Positions 54,257 to 64,000 of a stretch of 64,000 bases of DNA are shown in pieces. The notes below the pieces were generated by a model. That model was not told where the DNA came from. It saw nothing but the letters and a program-made list of their open reading frames with translations, and ran no database searches. The position numbers were made by a program, and so were the translations under genes. The stretch is from Argyresthia goedartella (lineage: Eukaryota > Arthropoda > Insecta > Lepidoptera > Argyresthiidae). The stretch's first letter is position 1. Every line of letters begins with the position of its first letter. The stretch spans positions 2,564,501 to 2,628,500 of the forward strand of contig OX463827.1 in NCBI GenBank assembly GCA_949825045.1, in the 5' to 3' direction.

Positions 54257-57200
54257 CTGCAAGCGAGCCAGTCAGTCAGTCAGTCAGTCAGTCAGTTAGT
54301 CAGCCGGTGCATCCCACATACGGGGTAGTCGACTTTTGCCAAACGTTCTTTTGTCGCGGTATTCAATTCTAATTAATTTTGCGAGTATGCTTTTGGTACA
54401 CTTACGATTCTACGGTTGAACCAGCAGTTCGCAACAAAATTGTAGGACAGAAAATACGGATCGGTATGAAAAAAGTCGTTTACCACGGGTGGACTTGGAT
54501 ATCAAACTTTTGAACTTACTGCTTTGACGAAATTTTAAATTCCAAATGTATCAGTCACATAATAGTAGCTTATGTGACTGCTACATAATAGAGGGCATTA
54601 ATTCGGCTCGTTTTATAATAATATCACTCGAGAGTTTTAAAATGTATAGTTACATACCTACACTAGTTTATCTACACACATACATAAGCTCTCTTTGATG
54701 TGTTCAGGGACCGCATGTTTGACCGGCATTGTGGCTCTGCAGTTGTTTAGCTTGTTCTGTAGCACCAACATCACCGATAAACTAGGGGTGGCACGCAGGC
54801 GGGCGTCGGCGTTCGAAATTTGAATGTCATAATATGTAGAAAAATTACACATGAGTTTTTACCAAGTAGTTTAACATAATGCTGTACGTAACGTGCGGTT
54901 TTTGTACGCAGTAAAGAGGGTTTATGATACGTGTGTAGATAAACGACTATAATGTACTGGTCTGTGGCACACACAGTATGGGTAGACATCTCGTTGCCTG
55001 TGACTGGCCTGTGCCGTGGGTAACATTAATGTAAACAATGACGTCACACACATACATAGAAACATCGACTGCGATTTAAAATAAATAATAATAATAATGT
55101 GATATAATGTACCTTGGACACTATTTACACACATTGATCTAGCCCCAAACTAGGATTCCCTGTATCTTGGGTACTAGGCAACGATACACATACTTATATA
55201 GATATACATATTATACTTAGATAGATAAACAACCATGACTAGGGTACAAACATCCGTTCTCATCAAGCATATATTGGCCCCCACCGGCACTCGAACCCGG
55301 GACCCTGGGTTTCGTAGGCATGGTCACTGCCCACTCGGCCATTCGGGTCGTCAGTGACCATGGCACTTACATAATTGTCGTACCAGCAGCATCTGACTAT
55401 TTGTTTGTTTTCTCTGAAATGTGTGCTCGGCGACAGCTTCTTATCCGCAATCGTTACCGACCTCAGGCATTCTCTGGAACAAAACATTCATTCTTTAGTA
55501 TAATCAACATAACGGCTCACTCGCACAATCCACCTTTGAAGCCTGTGGAAAATTTTTAGAAAATGCTTTTTCCGTAAAACGTACCTTTCGAAAAAATGTA
55601 CCTTTCTTAAATTTTTCGTCGGTTGTTTTTTATTTATTTATTTAGTTAGATATAATAATGTATTTCGACTAATACAAGGTATTTTTTGATCCTATATGAT
55701 TCAAGGAATCATTATAAAATAATTTCATAATGATTCAATGATTTTTACTTCTTACTTAATCCATAAATGCGTTTGACATTTTTACTCTATATTCTATGTC
55801 AGTATTTTGCAAAAATCCAGCTATATAAGGATCAACCACACGGCCACGTGGGTCATGTTATATGCGAATTATCACATTACAAATGACCGTTGGAACAATA
55901 GCATGGTTGTTACGCATTGCTGAATCACAAATTCCCTGAATTTTCTAGGTTTTCCATACATATTTTACAAATATTCCAGGGAGGTTAGGTTTAAATAAAG
56001 AACACTTTGTTTTACATGAAATATATTTTTTTTAAAGTTGACTATCAAAGATCAGCAGTTGAGAAACGTTGGAAAACAATAATAACGTGAACTATAGACT
56101 ATAATATCCTTTACATACGATAAAACAATCTGCAAAGAAACAAACAAATTTAACACATATTATAATATGACAGTAAAATATTTAAAGATGAGATCTACAT
56201 TTCTATGAAATGTAATGTAGTTTAATGAATCACATTACTGCGTATACCCTCTACTTTTTATGAACCGCACTTAGCTGCTCATCAAGACTCTCAAGACCTT
56301 TCTGGTATTCGATCGCTAGCTTCCTCTTTTTTTCATACAACTCTTTAATTAAATCTCGCGATCTCTTCTTGTTTTCTGCGGTTTTTAACGCATTTTTGTC
56401 TTTTTTTTTCTGTTCCTCGAGATGTTCCATGTAACGTGATTGTGCATTTCTGGCATATTTACAAACTTCACGGGAATTGTATACCAGCAATAGTAATGAA
56501 TCATTTTTGAGGAAACAAAAAATTTCAAGCGACTTGAGAGAATAGAGGAAATTCTCAATTCCATTTTCATATTAGAAAAATGTGTTGAAGTAAATAACAT
56601 AATTCTTCAAAGATCAATTGACAATTAGATTGGGAATGTTAGATAGTAAAATGAACAAAATTGAAAAAAACTGAAATTCGAAAAAGAATTTGAACACTGT
56701 AAAGTAAAAAAATAATGCATTCAAAGCAAATAAATAACCTGTTGTTTTTATATTTTAAATTACAAATAGAATTTGTTGAATCGGTGTTAAAACATAAAAA
56801 TTTAAACACTGATAAATATAGTAATAATTGTGTTGTTATGTATTGTCTAATCAAATGCAAAAGAAAGAGTTTTTTATTTTATTTTTAATGTTTGGCACAT
56901 AGTTTTTTCTAATTGACAAAAGAATAATATAAATATTCAATCAAATCAAAAATATTCATATTCATAACAATATTTTTCAGATTTAGTTTCAAGTCAGTTC
57001 CATTTTTCGTAATTATTGCAAAAAAAACATATTAAGAAAATTCCAGAGAATTTCGGAAATTCCCTGACTTTTCCCTGACTATTCCAGGAGAAAAAAAATC
57101 CCCTGACTTTTCCCGGTTATCCCTGTTTTCCATATGCGTAACAAACCTGAATAGAGAACGCAACAATGAAGGTCAACATTGTACGGCGAAGGCTCGATGC

Positions 57201-60200
57201 CGCCCGACATTGTGCGGTGAAGGCTCGATGCCGCCCAAATTTGTGCGGCGAAGGCTCGATGCCGCCCAACTTTGTGCGGCGAAGGCTTGAAACCGCCCAA
57301 CTTTGTGCGGCGAAGGCTTGAAGCCGCCCAACTTTGTGCGGCGAAGGCTCGATGCCGCCCAACTTTGTGCGGCGAAGGCTCGATGCCGCCCAACTTTGTG
57401 CGGCGAAGGCTCGATGCCGCCCAACTTTGTGCGGCGAAGGCTCGACGCCTAACTCTGTGCGGCGAAGGCTCGACGCCCAACTTTGTGCGGCCAAGGCTCG
57501 ATGCCGCCCAACTTTTTGCGGCGAAGGTTCGATGCCGCCCAACTTTGTGCGACGAAGGCTCGAAGCCGCCCAACTTTGTGCGGCGAAGGCTCGATGCCGC
57601 CCAACTTTGTGCGGCGAAGGCTCGACGCCTAACTTTGTGCGGCGAAGGCTCGACGCCCAACTTTGTGCGGCCAAGGCTCGATGCCGCCCAACTTTTTGCG
57701 GCGAAGGTTCGATGCCGCCCAACTTTGTGCGGCGAAGGCTTGAAGCCGCCCAACTTTGTGCGGCGAAGGCTCGATGCCGCCCAACTTTGTGCGGCGAAGG
57801 CTCGACGCCTAACTTTGTGCGGCGAAGGCTCGACGCCCAACTTTGTGCGGCCAAGGCTCGATGCCGCCCAACTTTTTGCGGCGAAGGCTCGATGCCACCC
57901 AACTTTGTGCGGCGAAGGCTCGGCGCCCAACTTTGTGCGGCGAAGGCTCGACGCCCAACTTTGTGCGGCGAAGGCTCGACGCCCAACTTTGTGCGGCGAA
58001 GGCTCGACGCCCAACATTGACCGTCATATCCCTAACGGAACAGTGTGTCGGCGTCTAACGTATTAAGAAATGAGCAATCAATGACTTACCCATCCCCGCC
58101 GTTTGAGCCGGCCAGGACCAAGGGAGTTCCGTCCGAACACATAAACGTATCCACCAGGTAGCAGTCGTCTCCTTTACTGCGCTGTAAAAGATACACAATA
58201 TCGTATGTTAGATAATTGATTTAACATGACGAGCTTATCTTATATAGAAAAGGGCTTTCTTTCAGCAAACTAAGGTTGGATAGGAGTAGTAGAAGTAATT
58301 TTTTGAGCTGGGGTAGACCTAAACCTACTTGCCTTTCTATATATTTGACCGAGCGACGAACGTCTCCGTTCAGCTTGGGCAAGAATGCTTTCGTGTGCCT
58401 GGATGTCTGTCCGGCTGTTCTCCTACCACAGGTCGCATTTCTCAACCGATTCTCGTGAAATTTTAAGATCAGGTTCGCAATTTACGTAAATTTTTCAAAA
58501 ATGCGGAAAAGGCGTTGAAAATGTAAAAAATAACGTTACAGACCAAACGGCTTGACATATTTAAAAATAGGTGTGGGATTTGTAGAGATCTTGACCTATA
58601 TAATTTTAGTCAATAGGTTGAATTTTATAGGCGCTCACAGAGCACCTATAGTAATATTATTTACAGGAGTGTGTGATAAGAATACTTACGCTTGTGTGTG
58701 TGTGTGTGTGTGTGTATTTCTTTATATAGTTGTGAAATGGCTAGTTAAGGAAGCATTTTACATAGAGCATTCTGAGATGAAAAAAACCTGTATTAACTGA
58801 CCTTTATACTCTTGGCAACTTTATCCCTGCTGAAGCTGCTCAGTAGATCCCCGCTGTCGCTGTCCCATATCTGCAGGTCGTTGGACTGTGTGATGCACGA
58901 CACCTGTCGATGTCGATCATATTGCTGTTTATTAGAATTTTCAGGGAGCTATTGATGTCTGCAGAGATCGTACCAAGTGGAGGTCCTCAGTCAAGGCCTA
59001 CCCTTTACTAAAAAAATCACCATTGGCCCGGCGCTATCATATTTTCAGATCTTTATCGACCGAGCGAATTAAGCGACCAGTCTTCCGGGATTCCGGCTGA
59101 TCTCCTCTACATGTCGCATTTATCAACCGATTCGCCTGTTTTGTGAGCAGGTTCGACAATTATATGGTTTTATTTGTCGATTCAGTTTTTGGATTTTTTT
59201 CAAAATGGCGTAGATATTAGTCTAGCGATTGTTTCAGTGGCCGGACTTATATTTAGGGGGTCCCTGAGGATTCTAGATGACCCTTACACTTAGGTCAGAC
59301 CGAAATAACCGCTAGGTGGCCCCTGAAAGAAATAAAGTGTCCCCTAAAAGATAGGGATCGTTGATGAAGTCGGCCATTAGACCCACAAATTAAGTTTTTA
59401 CTTTAGCTAGTCAATAGTAAGGTTGTTCAATTCTATTTCCGCTTAGATAATTTAGCAACATTTTTAGTGAAGCTATTTATGTTCTTCCTAACCGTACATG
59501 ATCTTTTCATAAATATATTGACATGGTACTTTAATTAATAAGGTAATTTCTTTGAACAGTTCCCTCAGGGAGTCACGACTGCGGAGGTTATAAATTGCTC
59601 TAATAGCCCTTTTTGTGGAACAAAAATTGAGTTAATATCAGCAGCTCGTCCCCACAGCAAAATTCCATAGGACATAATATAATAATAATAATAAGGCAAC
59701 AAATATCTTTTATGATCACCAAAATATTTTTTTCCTACCCAAAATGGATAAATGAACACCAAAAGTTGCAAAAAATATCAGGGCAAAATACTGCGGTAGC
59801 TTAGGTGAAGGGTAAAGGGGGTGAGCGAAGCGAAGCCCCCTTTATCCTTCGTGTTAGGTTGAACATGTAAGAACAACAAAAAATACTTAAAACATAAACT
59901 TAAGAACACAAAAAATAAAATGAAGTTTGGTGATCCAAACACAATTTGGTGGACATTTATCCATTCTGGCAGTCATTTCGAATTTATTGGTAGTAAAATA
60001 GGTGCGTTTTTGGTAATCGTTTAAACATAAGCCTAATAATAATACTTTGGACACTATTTACACACATTGATCTAGCCCCAAACTAGGATTCCCTGTATCT
60101 TGGGTACTAGACAACGATACTTATATAGATAAATATTATACTTAGATAGATAAACAACCATAACTAGGGTACAAACATCTGTTCTCATCAAACAAATATT

Positions 60201-61057
60201 TGCCCCCACCGGGACTCGAACCCGGGACCTCTGGCTTCGTAGGCAGGGAAACTGCCGACTCGGCCACTCGGGTAATATAAATAATTTGATAAGAGATCTT
60301 TTCCAGCAACCTGTACGGCCTTACCTTGGTTGGTATCGTCCAGCCAGCTGATCTTCCCCACGGAGTTCTCCATTGAGTGAGTACTGCAGAGCGTCCTCCT
60401 CCGCACTCTCCATGATGTTGAAGATGTTGAGCAGACCGTCCACAGAGCCCGTGGCGACGGTGGACACTTTATCTTTGTGGAAGCGAACCTGTGAGTTTGG
60501 GCATAGTTGATGTAGTGTATTGGCTATTTATTTATAAATTATAGTCCCTACAGTTTTTTGTCTCGAGCACATACGTCAGTAATGGCGGGATGGGACAGTT
60601 GTCGTCCAACCGCTGCGCCGACCGAGCAGGTTACCGGTGTGCGGACGAGCCAAAAGTTGTTATTTGTAATGTTGTTATTTAACATGAAGGTGTATCTTCA
60701 AATATATATACAGCACTTTACTTAATACAGCAGAAACATGAAAAAACTTTCAAACTTAATAGTTCATATTTTTTATCCCTTTACTCACATTTACTATTTA
60801 TTGTAAGGTATTCACTTTATTACTTGATTGGAATCTATTTCAGATTTTTTTCCTAAGAGTTTGATAAGCTGTAGGTACCTGAGTAATATCATCAGTATGC
60901 GAGTTCCAGTAGCCCCCTAAAGCTGCCTGCGGTTGTCTCTGGTCCCAGAACACCAGGTAGGCATCGTCCTGTACTGTCAGACTGCCAGCACAGAGTATCC
61001 GACCATTGCAGGATATGTCCATGCAATCAAATGGTTTAGTCGGGGCACCATCTTGCT
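54119..61057 (-). CDS. WDR89: WDR89, copy A2: six 3' exons, with a frame-damaged exon
   Basis: Exons: 61057-60879, 60488-60325, 58903-58802, 58181-58090, 55473-55371 and 54256-54119 (TAA). It gives the gene's C-terminal half to the end: the GG codon remainder of exon 58181-58090 is completed by the next exon (ECLRSVTIADKKLSPSTHFR, IVRCCWYDNY), which leaves in phase 0 for NDVLITAGEAGLLSAWR and the basic tail LNRHKPY. The 60488-60325 exon is 164 bp instead of 162: a 2-bp loss after YSLN and a 4-bp gain at the donor, so the following exons fall out of frame. Either this allele is null or these are assembly errors. The first WD blades were not found up to 64000. Confidence 0.85.
54270..54302. repeat. 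(GTCA)n microsatellite
   Basis: About seven GTCA units with one GTTA variant, about 15 bp upstream (in gene direction) of the acceptor of the last WDR89 exon. Confidence 0.9.
54859..54948 (+). repeat. Short dispersed repeat shared with the BEL relic
   Basis: Matches 33189-33272 closely (AACGTGCGGTTTTTG, ACGCAGTAAAGAGGGTTTAT). It suggests a second fragment of the BEL/Pao element whose gag relic lies at 32990-34145. Confidence 0.6.
55084..55350 (-). mobile_element. tRNA-derived SINE, third copy
   Basis: Same family as 5386-5626, with several substitutions in the head (CCGAATGGCCGAGTGGG, B box GGTTCGAGTGCC) and an extra short duplication in the body (ATACATATTATA). Its 5' end lies only about 20 bp beyond the donor of the WDR89 exon 55473-55371. 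No counterpart in copy A1 is visible because that part is outside the window. Confidence 0.8.
55371..55473 (-). CDS. WDR89: WDR89 penultimate exon
   Basis: 103 bp: one base completing Gly, then 34 codons, acceptor TTGTTCCAG, donor GTAAGT. It encodes ECLRSVTIADKKLSPSTHFR and ENKQIVRCCWYDNY. The HFRENKQIVRCCWYD stretch fits the WD-repeat pattern of a His-containing turn followed by a V.(C/S)..W strand. Confidence 0.83.
55915..57147 (-). mobile_element. Candidate TIR DNA transposon (A2)
   Basis: Counterpart of 478-1716: TIR GGTTGTTACGCAT at 55915-55927 and ATGCGTAACAAACC at 57134-57147. It contains the coding tail at 56251-56490. Confidence 0.4.
56251..56490 (-). pseudogene. Lys/Glu-rich C-terminal protein tail (A2)
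   Basis: Counterpart of 822-1062, 79 codons, with two amino-acid differences by eye (AQSRYMEHLEEQKKKDKNAL for the ARSRYMEHLEEQKKNDKNAL segment). The frame is preserved in both copies. Family not identified. Confidence 0.35.
57148..58024. repeat. GC-rich intronic minisatellite, 28 units with 180-bp higher-order repeat (A2)
   Basis: Same 31/28-bp units as 1717-1967, but 28 of them. Units carrying GCGGCCAAGG occur at 57483, 57663 and 57843, exactly 180 bp apart, as part of a six-unit block (four of 31 bp, two of 28 bp) present about three times. It sits about 65 bp past the donor of exon 58181-58090. Confidence 0.92.
58090..58181 (-). CDS. WDR89: WDR89 exon (DDCYLVDTFMC), A2
   Basis: 92 bp, sequence and borders as in 2117-2026; coding sequence appears unchanged. 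The acceptor is TTTTACAG here against CTTACAG in A1. Confidence 0.83.
58224..58500. repeat. Old dispersed repeat fragment (A2)
   Basis: Counterpart of 2160-2440 with a few substitutions; no coding signal. Confidence 0.35.
58802..58903 (-). CDS. WDR89: WDR89 exon (LQIWDSDSG), A2
   Basis: 102 bp; the blade ends in WD here (A1 has WN). Borders as in A1. It would be read out of frame if the upstream exon really has its net 2-bp gain. Confidence 0.82.
59395..59700 (-). pseudogene. Decayed RT C-terminal fragment (A2)
   Basis: Counterpart of 4740-5040. [18 protein letters not shown] can be read before the frame breaks. It follows the empty site of the A1-specific insertion by about 220 bp. Confidence 0.55.
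60034..60274 (-). mobile_element. tRNA-derived SINE, A2
   Basis: Orthologous to 5386-5626 (same position in the intron), with changes in the tRNA-like head (CCAGAGGTCCCGGG, GGCAGTTTCCC). It starts about 50 bp beyond the donor of exon 60488-60325. Confidence 0.8.
60325..60488 (-). pseudogene. WDR89: WDR89 exon with 2-bp deletion and 4-bp insertion, A2
   Basis: Compared with 5838-5677 the sequence after CTCACTCAATG lacks two bases (TG), which shifts the frame, and a duplicated CCAA before the donor adds four. Net length 164 bp, not divisible by 3. One substitution changes STLATG to STVATG. The donor GTAAGG is intact, so splicing is probably unaffected while translation is. Confidence 0.8.
60879..61057 (-). 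CDS. WDR89: WDR89 exon (DDAYLVFWD blade), A2
   Basis: 179 bp, coding sequence as in 6410-6232. The acceptor reads TTTTTCAG and the donor GTACCT. This is the most upstream WDR89 exon I can support. Confidence 0.85.
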
Positions 61058-61169
61058 CTGAAAAACTAAATAAACATAAGGACTCATGTCACTAGAAACT
61101 CAAAAATAATTAAAATTAGTCGGTCTAAATACGTAATTAACGATCCGCTGAATGAACCACCGTGAAGCG

Positions 61170-61640
61170 CTCCTCATGCAAACTCGTAAAGAGCCAAATA
61201 ATGTGATCCTGGGAATATCATACAATAGGTACAGGAACTACTGTAACGATCTTGTAAAGCGGCTTAAGAACCAACACAACAAATAATTTCTGTTAGAAAA
61301 TAAAGACAATCCTAAGAATATGTGGACACCGATAAAAACTATTTGTGATCTAAATAAAGGTGAACAATCTTATGACGAACTTCTAGGACACAAAGGTACT
61401 GTGGATACCTCTCTATCTCACTGCAACACATACTTTACAAAGATAGGACGCACCCTTGCCAACAAAACCCTGGTTAAACTAAATACCGACCAAGAAGCCC
61501 TGGCAAAAAATGTAAATACAGCAGCATTGTCGACTTCTAATTCATTCTTTCTGCTACCCACGCACATTATGCTGAGGAGGGAAAACGCGACATCGTGTTT
61601 TTATTGCACCAATGGACAGTTCTTATCAATACCAATACAA
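61170..61640 (+). pseudogene. Non-LTR ORF2 linker fragment (A2)
   Basis: Better preserved than 6500-6910: after a stop in the NKFLL segment it reads MWTPIKTICDLNKGEQSYDE, NTYFTKIGRTLANKTLVKL and so on for about 108 codons, running into an RTE-like 3' end. Confidence 0.6.
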
Positions 61641-61979
61641 GAGTAGAATACCCAGCCGCCAATTCCCTACCGTGACTTCAGGAAAAAATGACATAGTTGA
61701 TAAAATTTCTAACCTAAAAAAATAAAAATTGATTTCACGCCCAAGATGTTAACAGTCAGATCATAAATTATTTTAGGGTATGTTAGAACTGCTAAAGCTT
61801 GATCACGCAAGCTTTTGTTCACTTCAGTAGGTACGAGTGGTAAGCCACAATTATTATTTTTCGTTTCAAAGATTTTTTACATTTTTTCCTGAAGGCGGAA
61901 GGGAATTGGCGGCTGGGTATTCTACTTTTGTATTTGTATTGATAAGAACTGTCCATTGGTGCAATAAAACATGATGTCC
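61589..61979. repeat. Inverted repeat of two RTE-like 3' ends (A2)
   Basis: Arms 61589-61690 and 61880-61979, as in copy A1. The right arm lacks four bases present in A1 (TATT within GTATTTATTTGTATTG). Confidence 0.65.
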
Positions 61980-62260
61980 TCCAATTTCTTCCATTGCTCT
62001 CTCTCTTTTGCCATTGTGTGCTTGCGGTCTCCATTATATCATCGCTCCAGCATGTTTGGTCTTCCTACCTATCTCTTTCCTATTGGCCATTTCCATCTTG
62101 TTGTCTTTATCGTCCATCTGTCGTCGGGTAAGCGTGCAATGTGTCCGGCCCATGCCCATTTTAATGTTAGCGCTTGTGTAAGTGCGTCTATCTATCACCT
62201 TTGTTTGGCGTAGAATTTTCTCACTTCGGAATTTGCGTATCTTTTTATCTTTAAAATGCT
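61975..62260 (-). pseudogene. RTE-type ORF2 C-terminal relic (A2)
   Basis: The minus strand reads WAGHIARLPDDRWTIKTTRW, then PIGKR, stop, VGRPNMLER. The DDRW motif is intact compared with DYRW in A1. Confidence 0.6.
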
Positions 62261-62832
62261 ACTTTGAAAATGGAAAGCAAGAACCATAAAGTTAAGCTCT
62301 AAATAATTAACGAATTGCACTATTCTTCAATTCCATACAGTTAAGCGTTATTAGAGTGACGAAATTAACCTAATATTTCTAGGGTTAGTCATTGACGGTA
62401 CAACAAAAATATTTCGTTAACGAAAAAATCGTCAATGTCCCACCGCTACCACCCACCCCCAAACTCTACCTATATATGGGTAGCTTTATGTCACTTTCGT
62501 AGCAATGTAACTATGACTAGTGACCGAAATTTCGGTTTCGGTTTCAGTTTCGGCGCAAAAATCATGTTTCGGCAATGTTTCGGTTTCAGCCAGAAATCAG
62601 CCGAAATTTCGGCGTTTCCGAAACTCACGTTCGTCGGTTATCGGGTGCGCTCGACAGTCTCCGCCACGTGCTGGTTGGGTTACGGAGGCCGGCGCTCTTG
62701 CGGCATTTACATCTTGCGGATGACGAGAAACTGCTTTTTTGCAATATTAAACATAGTTAGAAGACTGTATTTTTTTACTGTGTTTTTTGGGGGGAGGGGG
62801 GAGGTAACCCCTCCTGTAAAATATCCAGTCTA

Positions 62833-63657
62833 GGAAATGTATGGTTCTTGAGATATTTTAGCAAAACTAAACTAACCTAAATAACATGTTTTCTACTAAA
62901 ATCCATGTTTGCGTATGCTTCTGCTCAGGCGCAACGTAGCGTGGCGACTGTCTCCGTGCAGCTCGTCGCAGGCTCCCTCACTCGCCGTCGCCTCAGCCGC
63001 TCCGGCTTCGTTCGTCTGGTCTGCTCCTCACCGGCACGCGGCCTCCGCGCTCCGCAGCGCCTCCGGCTCATAAAAAACACTCTAGTGAGTAGCCACAAGA
63101 CTGCCCAGTAACGACTGCGCAATTGTCGGTTTTGGTACCGACACTCCTAAAAGTATCCTATCCTGACTTGTACCCTGATGTTCACCCAAATCGTCATCGA
63201 TTCCAAACCGTCCCGTCCCTTCGCCTTCAGTGGTTTGGTTCGCATCATATCCAGTATGTACTGGCTGGTACTGTCTGCGCTTCGGAGGACTTACCTCGTG
63301 TCTGAGGTGGTCGACGCGCCAGTGCCGAGGCGGCGGCGTAGGTACCGAAGGTGTGTGGAAATGTGATAGTTACGGGTCTGTTCATTGGCGTCTGTCAGCA
63401 TGTAAGGGAGGGTACTGTCTCAAACCTATTACATCTAACTTAATTTTTGTTTTTCGTATTTTCTTTTCTTTCATCTTCTACTCATAGCTTGGGTGCCAGC
63501 ACCTACAGTGCTGAAGCTGCTATCTGTCTTTGTCTAAATTTCGATACAATTTTGCATTGTAAAAGGTTTGTATTCTTTTGATCATATGTAACAGAAACCA
63601 TCGGCTAGCAAATTTTTCTCTATCACTCTTGTCTCTCTTCGTATCATACTCCCCTAC
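62833..63657. other. About 820 bp present only in block A copy 2, unidentified
   Basis: Copy A1 has only ACTGCACTGATCC between the same flanks (about 8186-8198). The piece has a GC-rich core (62930-63070, with CTCGCCGTCGCCTCAGCC). It also has a minus-strand stretch with few stops (about 63365-63090, PPPRHWRVDHLRHE) that contains a perfect donor-like GAG/GTAAGT at 63295. I cannot assign it. It is not flanked by an obvious target duplication, so deletion in A1 is as likely as insertion in A2. Confidence 0.5.
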
Positions 63658-64000
63658 ACTGCATCTAAACCTGCCATCGTCTAGACTAGACTCAATTTGA
63701 CCATCACTTCCACAAGGATCATTTCGACTCTTAGCAGGACAGACAGGCAGCGCCTTCGTGAAATGAACAGATCTCACTAACACTAGTGTATGTGCTTGCA
63801 ACACCTGGTATAATGCGAACCAAACACATTGATGTAGCTTGCAACATGTTGATATATTCTTACACGAAGTATCGACGAATACTAGCGTTCATTTGCTACT
63901 TAACTGTATTGCCTGTCAAACCAATGGTCAACATGGATGCCGAAGAGGTTTAACAGAGTCATCGTGATCGCTTCCCCCCCACCGCGCCCGTAAAATAAGA

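Larger units (their letters stand above)
55601..64000. repeat. Segmental duplication block A, copy 2
   Basis: Second copy of block A, reaching the right edge of the window. Unlike copy 1, it is seen joined to the last two WDR89 exons on its left (55473-55371 and 54256-54119). It has the empty site for the 3106-4525 insertion at about 59175, and a frameshifted WDR89 exon at 60488-60325. Small substitutions and indels are spread along it. Confidence 0.9.

Noticed and set aside
54658..54852. Minus-strand frame as an extra WDR89 exon
   Set aside because: The exon chain 58181-58090, 55473-55371, 54256-54119 is already continuous in phase and content; this frame has no WD signature.
57079..58066. 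Several long open frames on both strands (up to about 310 codons) of repetitive Ser/Pro/Arg-rich protein
   Set aside because: They are by-products of a GC-rich 31/28-bp minisatellite free of stops in many frames; the array has different length in the other copy and lies in an intron.
63090..63365. First WDR89 exon in the A2-specific segment
   Set aside because: It has a good donor motif, but A1, with otherwise intact WDR89 exons, lacks the segment, and no WD-repeat text is readable.

Overview
The window is eukaryotic nuclear DNA, almost certainly from an insect and most likely a moth or butterfly. It has spliced genes with GT/AG introns, AT-rich introns, tRNA-headed SINEs of a lepidopteran type, many 5'-truncated non-LTR retrotransposons, BEL/Pao remnants and a DIRS-type tyrosine-recombinase retrotransposon. 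There is no sign of bacterial organisation, operons, rRNA or CRISPR. Species cannot be named from sequence alone.

Two host genes can be read exon by exon. ZFTRAF1 (CYHR1; TRAF-type zinc finger protein) lies on + with exons at 35861-36072, 37489-37649, 50873-51075 and 51981-52008 (stop). WDR89 (WD-repeat protein) lies on - and converges on it, with exons at 61057-60879, 60488-60325, 58903-58802, 58181-58090, 55473-55371 and 54256-54119 (stop). Exon phases fit at every junction, except for indels in the 60488-60325 exon. The 5' exons (RING part of ZFTRAF1, first WD blades of WDR89) were not found.

The dominant feature is large-scale duplication. Block A (four WDR89 exons) occurs at 1-8541 and 55601-64000. 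Block B (ZFTRAF1 exons 'a' and 'b' plus the following transposon-filled intron) occurs at 11614-31805 and 35517-48630. Copies are nearly identical apart from later insertions, repeat-number changes and small indels. This is either a recent tandem segmental duplication or two haplotypes left side by side in the assembly; the sequence alone cannot decide.

Region by region: 1-8541, WDR89 copy A1 with a TIR element, a GC-rich minisatellite, a private non-LTR insertion, a SINE and RTE remnants; 8541-11613, unique sequence with a possible LTR; 11614-13867, ZFTRAF1 exons copy B1; 13868-25926, DIRS element copy 1 broken by two nested non-LTR elements; 25927-31805, minisatellite, BEL/Pao remnant and a rearranged palindrome of RT fragments; 31806-35516, BEL/Pao gag-protease and jockey-like remnants; 35517-43076, exons copy B2 and DIRS copy 2 without nested insertions; 43077-48630, the second copy of the BEL/RT region, not inverted; 48631-52008, rest of the ZFTRAF1 intron and its last two exons, with the splice-donor end of exon c tandemly amplified; 52009-54118, convergent intergenic region with a 58-bp minisatellite; 54119-64000, WDR89 copy A2.

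The paired copies act as a natural experiment. Each private insertion has an intact empty site in the other copy, which gives exact boundaries and target-site duplications. The DIRS element shows the full terminal logic of its class: about 190-bp inverted termini and an internal region equal to the reverse complement of its two outer edges joined end to end. Both copies are decayed but carry different lesions.
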